This document shows, piece after piece, positions 14,951 to 20,474 of a DNA stretch of 20,474 nt. Source of the stretch: Erysipelotrichaceae bacterium (GTDB lineage Bacteria; Bacillota_I; Bacilli_A; Erysipelotrichales; Erysipelotrichaceae). The stretch spans positions 1 through 20,474 of the forward strand of contig CAAGJS010000223.1 in assembly GCA_900770275.1 (NCBI GenBank), written 5' to 3'. Within the stretch, counting starts at the first letter, position 1. Every line of letters starts with the position of its first letter. Position numbers and translations under genes: made by a program. Under the pieces are notes generated by a model, which did no database searches, was not told the origin of the DNA, and saw nothing but the letters and a program-made list of their open reading frames with translations.

Positions 14951-17900
14951 ATATCAATAACTTCAGTGCGATTCGGATTGGCCTCGCTTCCCCGGAAAAG
15001 ATCCGGGAATGGTCCTATGGCGAAGTAAAGAAGCCTGAGACGATTAACTATCGTACGCAGAAGCCTGAGCGTGACGGTCTTTTCTGCGAACGCATTTTCG
15101 GCCCGACCAAGGACTGGGAATGTGCCTGCGGCAAGTACAAGAAGATTCGCTATCAGGGTGTTGTCTGCGATCGGTGTGGGGTTGAAGTAACCAAGGCTTC
15201 CGTTCGTCGTGAGCGGATGGGTCACATTGAGCTGGCAGCTCCGGTAGCCCATATCTGGTATCTGCGCGGTACACCGAGTCGTATTTCCCTTCTGCTGAAC
15301 GTTCCTCCCAAGCAGCTGGAAGAGGTTGTTTACTTCGTCAGCTGGATCGTTACGGATAAGGGCAACACGAAGCTGTCTGATAAGCAGATTCTCTCTGAGA
15401 AGGAGTTCCGTTCGAATACTGCGCTCTATGGTCCGGATGGCTTTACAGCAAAGACCGGCGCCGAGGCGCTGAAAGACCTTCTTGAAAAGGTCGATATTGA
15501 AAAGGAATACAAGGAAATCAAGGATGAGCTTGAGAAGGCTACGGGCGATAAGCGCAAAAAGCTGATCAAGCGCCTTGAGACCGTTGAAGCCTTCCGTGAT
15601 TCGGGAAATAAGCCGGAGTGGATGATTCTGACTGCTCTGCCGGTGATTCCGCCTGATCTGCGTCCGATGCTGCAGCTGGATGGCGGCCGCTTTGCGACCA
15701 GTGATCTCAACGATCTGTATCGTCGTGTCATTACGCGTAACAATCGTCTGAAGAAGCTGCTGGAACTTGGTACGCCGGCAATCATCGTTCAGAACGAGAA
15801 GCGTATGCTGCAGGAAGCTGTGGATGCGCTGATTGATAACGGTCGTCGTTCGAAGCCGATTACCGGTGCAGGCGGACGTGCTCTCAAGTCTCTGTCGCAT
15901 TCCCTCAAGGGTAAGCAGGGGCGTTTCCGTCAGAACCTCCTTGGTAAGCGTGTCGACTTCTCGGGTCGTTCCGTTATTGCAATCGGTCCGACGCTGAAGA
16001 TGTGGCAGTGCGGTCTTCCGAAGGAAATGGCAGTCAATCTGTATAAGCCGTTTGTTATTAATGAGCTTGTCAATGAGCAGATTGCCAGCAACCCGAGGAT
16101 GGCTGAGAAGCTGATCGATCGTCAGGATGCGCGTGTATGGGATGCGGTTGATAAGGTCATCGAGAATCATCCGGTGTTCCTGAACCGTGCGCCGACACTG
16201 CATCGTCTTGGTATTCAGTCGTTCTTCCCGCGTTTGGTTGAGGGTCATGCGATCCGTGTCCATCCGCTGGTATGTCCGGCCTTCAACGCGGACTTCGATG
16301 GTGACCAGATGGCTGTCCATCTGCCGCTGTCCGAAGAGGCCCGCGCCGAGACCGAAGTATTGATGCTTGGTGCTAACAGTATTCTTGGCCCGAAGGATGG
16401 TAAGCCGATCGTTACCCCTGGCCAGGACCTTGTGCTTGGTAACTTCTATCTGAACATGGAAGAGACGGCAGAAGAGTTCTATGCACAGGCGGATGCGCTT
16501 GCGGCTATGGGCTATGAAGCTGAGGCAGATCGCTGGAGAAGATACGGCGACAATGAGGGCCATGTATTCATGAGCCCGGAGGAAGTGCTGGTTGCGGAGC
16601 AGATGGGCATGGTTCATTTGCATACACGTATTGCGCTGCCAGGGTCTTCGCTGCACAAGACATGCCTCACAGAGCATCAGAAGGAATGCTACCTGCTGAC
16701 TTCGGTCGGCAAGATCATCTTCAACAATGCGTTCCCGGAAGATTTCCCGTACATGAACGAGTTTGACGGGACGAAGATGAAGGTGACGCCGGATGATGAT
16801 TTTGTTCCGGCTGGTACGGATATCAAGAAGGAGATTGCTTCGCGTCCGGTGACCAAAGAATTCAAGAAGAAGGACCTTGGCAACCTGATTGCTGCTGTCT
16901 TCGATAAGTATCACACCACCGGTTCGTCGGATATTCTCGATGAGCTGAAGGACATGGGCTACTATTACTCGACGGTTGCCGGCATGACCGTTGCGCTGTC
17001 GGATATTCCGATTGCGCCGGGCAAGGATGAAAAGGTTGCCGAAGGCAAGAAGAGGGCCGATGTTCTGAATAATCTCCGTGATCGTGGTATGTTGACGGGA
17101 CCGGAATGGGAAGCTGCCTTCTCGCGTCTTTGGGACAATGTGAAGAATGATGTCGGTGATACGCTGATGGCTTCCTTCCCGCGCAAGAACCCGCTGAACA
17201 TGATGTTTGTCTCAGGTGCCCGTGGTAACAAGAACCACTTTACGCAGCTGTCCGGTATGCGTGGTGTCATGGCGCGTCCGACGCAGATCAAGTCGCGTAC
17301 CTATCAGCCTTCCATTATCGAGGTACCTATTTATTCGTGCTTCCGTGAAGGTATGACTGTATCCGAGTTCTTCAACGCTTCCCATGGTGTTCGTAAGGGT
17401 CTGACCGATACGGCTCTGAAGACGGCTGAATCCGGCTATCTGACAAGACGTCTCGTTGATGTCAGCCATGAGGTTGTCATCACTGAGGATGATTGCGGAA
17501 CCGATCGCGGCTATATGGTCGAAGAGGTTCGCGATGAGAAGGATAACTCCATCATCGAGTCTCTCTATGAACGTATTGAGGGTCGTTATACGGCCCGTGC
17601 GGTGACGGATCCGGAAACGGGTGAAGTCATTGTCGGTGAAAATACCTATGTGACGGAAGATCTCGCTGATGCGGTCGTTAAGGCCGGTGTCAAGCAGGTC
17701 TGGATCCGTAACATCTTTACATGCGACAGCACGAAGGGCATCTGCGCTAAGTGCTATGGCAAGAACATGGCTACAGGCAATCCGGTTGAGGCAGGTGAAG
17801 CCATCGGTGTTATGGCGGCACAGGCTATTGGTGAGCCTGGTACTCAGCTGACCATGCGTAACTTCCATGCCGGCGGTGCAGCTACCCAGAGTGGTGATAT

Positions 17901-18837
17901 TACACAGGGTCTTCCGCGTGTTGAGGAGCTCTTTGAGGCCCGTACGCCGAAGCGTGTAGCTGTCATTGCCAAGATTGACGGTGAAATTACTGACATCCGC
18001 GGCGCGGAAAATCATGCCGGAAACATCATTACTGTTTCCCGTCATATTCCGGGTTCCCACGACAATGAAGAGGAAAAGATTGAGCATAAGTGCGATCTGA
18101 CGCAGCCGCTGCTTGGCTGGGTTAAGGTTGGCGTTAAGGTTACTGCCGGCCAGGCAATGACCGAAGGCTCCATCGCTCCGAAGGAACTTCTGCAGGTTGC
18201 TGGTGTTCGTGCCGTTGAAGAGTACATCCTCAAGGAGGTCAAGAAGGTGTATGCGTCCCAGTCCATCGATATTTCCGATAAGCATCTGGAAGTCATGATC
18301 CGTCAGATGCTGCGGAAGGTTGTCATTACCGATGGCGGTGACTCTGGTTATGTGACTGGTCAGTCGCTTTCGATCAATCGCATGAACGAAATCAACAACG
18401 ATCTGCTCGATGAGGGCAAGACGCCGGCTCAGTATGCGCCGATTCTGCTTGGTATCTCCAAGGCAGCCGTTGAAACGGATTCGTTCCTGTCTGCAGCTTC
18501 CTTCCAGGAGACGACGCGTGTTCTGACAGATGCGGCGGTTCATGGAAAGGTAGACCATCTGGAAGGTCTGAAGGAGAATGTCATTATCGGCAAGCTCATT
18601 CCGGCTGGAACAGGTCGTCCTTCCTACAACCGTGAAACGACGAAGCGTATTCTTGCCAAGGCAGAATACCTCAAGGAACATCGTCGTGAGCGTCAGGCAG
18701 CTGCTGCAGAAGCAGCTCGCCCGCAGCTTCCTGAAAGCATGACGCGCGGTGGTGAAACGGAAGGTGATGATGACTTCAGCAATGAAGCTCCATCCACACC
18801 GGAAACACCGACAGAAAACACTTCTTCGGAAGAATAA
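14947..18837 (+). CDS. rpoC: DNA-directed RNA polymerase subunit beta'
   Basis: Beta-prime carries the catalytic centre. The 1296-residue protein has the N-terminal zinc site with Cys59, Cys61, Cys74 and Cys77, the Mg2+-binding NADFDGDQM motif (Asp449, Asp451, Asp453), and the bridge helix/trigger loop region (SHGVRKGLTDTALKTAESGY, then LTRRLVDV). The second zinc site has Cys850, Cys926, Cys933 and Cys936, followed by GEPGTQLTMRNFHAGGAA. It is about 100 residues longer than the B. subtilis subunit, partly through an Ala/Glu-rich and acidic C-terminal tail (about residues 1240-1296). The segment MFVSGARGNKNHFTQ resembles Mollicutes more than Bacilli. AAGGAGGA (14933-14940) and the 4-base overlap with rpoB indicate coupled translation. 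Confidence 0.99.
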   Translation: MNINNFSAIRIGLASPEKIREWSYGEVKKPETINYRTQKPERDGLFCERIFGPTKDWECACGKYKKIRYQGVVCDRCGVEVTKASVRRERMGHIELAAPVAHIWYLRGTPSRISLLLNVPPKQLEEVVYFVSWIVTDKGNTKLSDKQILSEKEFRSNTALYGPDGFTAKTGAEALKDLLEKVDIEKEYKEIKDELEKATGDKRKKLIKRLETVEAFRDSGNKPEWMILTALPVIPPDLRPMLQLDGGRFATSDLNDLYRRVITRNNRLKKLLELGTPAIIVQNEKRMLQEAVDALIDNGRRSKPITGAGGRALKSLSHSLKGKQGRFRQNLLGKRVDFSGRSVIAIGPTLKMWQCGLPKEMAVNLYKPFVINELVNEQIASNPRMAEKLIDRQDARVWDAVDKVIENHPVFLNRAPTLHRLGIQSFFPRLVEGHAIRVHPLVCPAFNADFDGDQMAVHLPLSEEARAETEVLMLGANSILGPKDGKPIVTPGQDLVLGNFYLNMEETAEEFYAQADALAAMGYEAEADRWRRYGDNEGHVFMSPEEVLVAEQMGMVHLHTRIALPGSSLHKTCLTEHQKECYLLTSVGKIIFNNAFPEDFPYMNEFDGTKMKVTPDDDFVPAGTDIKKEIASRPVTKEFKKKDLGNLIAAVFDKYHTTGSSDILDELKDMGYYYSTVAGMTVALSDIPIAPGKDEKVAEGKKRADVLNNLRDRGMLTGPEWEAAFSRLWDNVKNDVGDTLMASFPRKNPLNMMFVSGARGNKNHFTQLSGMRGVMARPTQIKSRTYQPSIIEVPIYSCFREGMTVSEFFNASHGVRKGLTDTALKTAESGYLTRRLVDVSHEVVITEDDCGTDRGYMVEEVRDEKDNSIIESLYERIEGRYTARAVTDPETGEVIVGENTYVTEDLADAVVKAGVKQVWIRNIFTCDSTKGICAKCYGKNMATGNPVEAGEAIGVMAAQAIGEPGTQLTMRNFHAGGAATQSGDITQGLPRVEELFEARTPKRVAVIAKIDGEITDIRGAENHAGNIITVSRHIPGSHDNEEEKIEHKCDLTQPLLGWVKVGVKVTAGQAMTEGSIAPKELLQVAGVRAVEEYILKEVKKVYASQSIDISDKHLEVMIRQMLRKVVITDGGDSGYVTGQSLSINRMNEINNDLLDEGKTPAQYAPILLGISKAAVETDSFLSAASFQETTRVLTDAAVHGKVDHLEGLKENVIIGKLIPAGTGRPSYNRETTKRILAKAEYLKEHRRERQAAAAEAARPQLPESMTRGGETEGDDDFSNEAPSTPETPTENTSSEE

Positions 18838-18856
18838 TCTGGAATTGCAAAAACCA

Positions 18857-18892
18857 AAAAATGCGGTCACGTTCGATACGTGCCGCATTTTT
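18857..18892. terminator. Bidirectional terminator between rpoC and the aldo/keto reductase gene
   Basis: AAAATGCGG (18857-18865) pairs with CCGCATTTT at 18883-18891 and, across one T-C mismatch, CACGT pairs with ACGTG around a TCGAT loop. A-tracts on the left and T-tracts on the right flank the stem, so it can stop rpoC transcripts on the plus strand and the reductase operon on the minus strand. Confidence 0.88.
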
Positions 18893-18928
18893 ATTGTGCG
18901 TGAAATATTGCTTGAATTCTGCAGGATG

Positions 18929-19999
18929 TTACTGCTGCTCTTCTTCGTTGATGTTCATGTGCATGATGCTGCGATACTTGGAGCCAATCGTACGCTCCAG
19001 TTCAAACGGCTCACCATCAAGGGTTGGATATGCACTGATGAAATCACGCAGTTCCTTCTTTTCTTCTTCTGTCAGATCGAAGGAGAAGATTCTTGCGTTG
19101 TCTTCGACATGGCGGCTGTTGCGTACACCGATGATGATCGCCGCAACGGCTGGCTGATCCAGTACCCAGCGGGCTGCGACCTGTGAGATGCCGACGCCAT
19201 GGCGATCTGCGATCTTCTTCAGGATGACAAGCAGCTTCTGATAGCCATCCCAGCCAAGGGAATCTTCGATGACCTGCAGGTATTTGACCTGGGAACGTGT
19301 CTCCGGTTTAATCGCTTCCCGTGGGACTCCCATGTAGCGTTCAGCGAAGAAGCCGCCCGCCAGCGTTCCATAGCAGATCAGGGAAATGCCATGTTTGGCA
19401 CAATAGTCCTGCATTTCCTTTTCCGGACGTCTGTCAAAGAGGGAATACTGCGTCTGCATGGACACAATTGGAATACCGGCATCTACCATCATCGCGAGAT
19501 GTTTCGTATCAAAGTTCGTGCCGGAGACGCAGCGGATCTTACCCTTTTTCCGCAGTTCATTGAGATAGCCGGCGGTACGGATCATGCCGTCGACGTCATA
19601 ATCCCACCAGTGGAACTGAACGACGTCGAGGATATCCTTGTGCAGCCGCTCCAGCGAGCGGTCGATGATCTTTTCGGTAAAGTTGAAATCCACCTTATCA
19701 AGGTATTCGAGATCCGGAACAAACTTGGTATGGACCTGGATGTCTTCATCATGGAAGGCAGGGTCTTTTTTCAGCTCAGCGATGAAGCTGCCGATAAACT
19801 CTTCGGCACCGGTATAGATATCGGCGCAGTCAAAGGTCGTAAAGCCCAGATCCCTCAGTTCATAGAAGGCTTTCTTTACATCCGTCATATCGAGGGGACC
19901 ATTGAGGCTGTGTCCCTGGGACAGCTGCCAGCAGCCGTTCAGTACGCGGCTGATCGAATAGCCTTTTGTTAATTCAATGCGCTGTGCTTTCGTTTCCAT
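18929..19999 (-). CDS. Aldo/keto reductase
   Basis: The 356-residue protein is an NADPH-dependent (beta/alpha)8-barrel oxidoreductase. The catalytic tetrad is visible: Asp57 in TFDCADIYTGAE, Tyr62, Lys92 in VHTKF and His130 in VQFHWWDY. Late motifs RWVLDQPAVAAIIIGVRN (about residues 275-292) and RHVEDNARI match the cofactor-binding end of the barrel. No cysteines of the 4Fe-4S type of AKR are present, so it is a single-domain enzyme. The substrate is unknown. AAGGAGAA precedes the ATG, and the start overlaps the end of the upstream small gene by 26 bases, so the two form one operon and are probably translationally coupled. It ends against the shared terminator with rpoC. Confidence 0.95.
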   Translation of the reverse strand: METKAQRIELTKGYSISRVLNGCWQLSQGHSLNGPLDMTDVKKAFYELRDLGFTTFDCADIYTGAEEFIGSFIAELKKDPAFHDEDIQVHTKFVPDLEYLDKVDFNFTEKIIDRSLERLHKDILDVVQFHWWDYDVDGMIRTAGYLNELRKKGKIRCVSGTNFDTKHLAMMVDAGIPIVSMQTQYSLFDRRPEKEMQDYCAKHGISLICYGTLAGGFFAERYMGVPREAIKPETRSQVKYLQVIEDSLGWDGYQKLLVILKKIADRHGVGISQVAARWVLDQPAVAAIIIGVRNSRHVEDNARIFSFDLTEEEKKELRDFISAYPTLDGEPFELERTIGSKYRSIMHMNINEEEQQ

Positions 20000-20336
20000 C
20001 TTCGTTCTCCTTCAGTTTTACGACCGTTGTTTCATTGTGATGAAAGGTGCGGATACCGGTGCGCGTGATGCGGAAGCGGGCTCCGCAGTTTGGATCGGGG
20101 CAGGCAATTTCGCTGTCCGTATACATCCAGTCATTTGGATCTGTGACACGCTGCTTCGCTGGCAGAATTGGCAATAAAGCAGCCAGCGCATACATGGAAA
20201 AGGAATGGTTCTCCGGGAAAATGAGATTCTCTCCCTGAACCAGGAAATAATCTCCCACATGATGACTGCACACCATGGGTTTCTCCCCTGCAACAACTTC
20301 TACTTTCAGATCATAGAGCTGAAATGTGTCATCCAT
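19974..20336 (-). CDS. TIGR04076-like small protein, function unknown
   Basis: The 120-residue protein starts MDDTFQLYDLKVEVV. Recognisable features are CSHHVGDYFLVQGENLIFPE (Cys23 to Glu42), an SMYALAALLPILPA helix (47-60), NDWMYTDSEIACPDPN, and Cys79/Cys84, a pattern I associate with the TIGR04076 family. Conserved cysteines might bind a metal or thiol, but no activity is known to me. I chose the start at 20336, not 20369: AGGAGA lies about 8 bases before it, and the predicted transcription start (about 20353) lies downstream of the longer start. The last 26 bases overlap the aldo/keto reductase start, so it is the first gene of that two-gene operon. Confidence 0.75.
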   Translation of the reverse strand: MDDTFQLYDLKVEVVAGEKPMVCSHHVGDYFLVQGENLIFPENHSFSMYALAALLPILPAKQRVTDPNDWMYTDSEIACPDPNCGARFRITRTGIRTFHHNETTVVKLKENEDGNESTAH

Positions 20337-20359
20337 ATCCTGTCTCCTGAATTTCTGTA

Positions 20360-20368
20360 ATTCTAGCA
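20360..20368 (-). promoter_or_regulatory. Extended -10 promoter of the TIGR04076-like/aldo-keto reductase operon
   Basis: On the minus strand TGcTAGAAT matches the extended -10 element. The -35 is weak (CTGAAT at 20383-20388). The predicted start is near 20353, leaving a short leader with AGGAGA before ATG 20336. Confidence 0.5.
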
Positions 20369-20384
20369 CCGGGGCAAGGATGAT

Positions 20385-20474
20385 TCAGAAGAGATCCAGC
20401 GTATTGTCCAGATAGATCTCTTCCCGGACATTGATCTGATATTCCGGTTTTGTCAGGTAATAGAGAAGAAATTC
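20385..20474 (-). CDS. C-terminal end of an unidentified protein (runs off the window)
   Basis: On the minus strand the frame is open from the window edge and stops with TGA at 20385-20387, giving 29 residues that end DNTLDLF. The segment reads EFLLYYLTKPEYQINVREEI and looks like real protein, but I cannot name the family from so little. The stop lies about 17 bp before the promoter of the next minus-strand gene, so this gene is upstream of, and transcribed toward, the TIGR04076-like gene. No terminator is visible between them. Confidence 0.6.
   Translation of the reverse strand, partial: EFLLYYLTKPEYQINVREEIYLDNTLDLF

Noticed and set aside
14809..16914. A 701-codon open frame antisense to rpoC, and similar long antisense frames at 12245-13672 and 17212-18888
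   Set aside because: They arise because the highly biased rpoB/rpoC codons avoid TTA, CTA and TCA in frame, leaving the opposite strand open. They show no recognisable domain, and their composition mirrors the sense genes.
20337..20369. A longer TIGR04076-like protein starting at 20369
   Set aside because: That start overlaps the extended -10 box and lies upstream of the predicted transcription start; ATG 20336 has a proper AGGAGA site.
1..20474. CRISPR arrays, insertion sequences, tRNAs, rRNAs, phage or toxin-antitoxin genes
   Set aside because: I looked on both strands and saw no spaced repeats, terminal inverted repeats with transposase motifs, or cloverleaf candidates; nothing supports these.

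Overview
The window comes from the chromosome of a low-to-medium GC Bacillota. Strong Shine-Dalgarno sites, the order rplJ-rplL-(YbxB-type methyltransferase)-rpoB-rpoC, and extended -10 promoters all fit that phylum. The RNA polymerase beta subunit has asparagine at the rifampicin-contacting position (E. coli 526) and beta-prime sequence features that resemble Mollicutes. Together these make the class Erysipelotrichia (gut relatives of Holdemania, Solobacterium or Bulleidia) my best guess. That placement is inference from recognised sequence style, not from a search.

Layout. (1) Positions 1-3268 hold a tight forward operon of partly overlapping genes: the end of a Cof-type HAD phosphatase, dtd (D-aminoacyl-tRNA deacylase), folD, a small DUF951 protein, and the ribosome-associated ATPase ychF. 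(2) Positions 3312-3725 are a single-gene unit with its own promoter and terminator, encoding the PII-like cyclic-di-AMP receptor DarA. (3) Positions 3720-5758 hold a pyridoxal/pyridoxamine kinase gene divergent from a MocR/PdxR-type GntR regulator. The regulator is short and has lost the PLP-anchoring lysine. (4) A MATE-family exporter (5652-7079, minus) overlaps the regulator tail to tail by about 107 bp. It is divergent from a nucleoside (uridine) kinase with a ThrRS-like N-terminal half (7130-8794). (5) Positions 8802-18892 hold the L10-L12 and RNA polymerase block: a sigma-A promoter, a structured L10 autoregulatory leader, rplJ, rplL, an attenuator-like hairpin, the methyltransferase, a second strong promoter with a structured leader, then rpoB and rpoC, closed by a bidirectional terminator. 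(6) On the minus strand, an aldo/keto reductase is translationally coupled to a small TIGR04076-like protein. The last 29 codons of a further minus-strand gene run off the right edge.

Most of this is core housekeeping. The parts worth a second look are the expanded and apparently internally repeated lobe region of RpoB, its natural Asn at the rifamycin site, the lysine-less PdxR-like regulator with a repeat-bearing operator region, three genes whose promoters sit so close to the start codon that leaderless mRNAs are predicted, and the two RNA leaders in which the same anti-Shine-Dalgarno arm can pair with alternative partners. I found no mobile element, CRISPR array, tRNA or rRNA. No gene-free stretch exceeds 300 bases; the longest (8795-8987) is the L10 leader.
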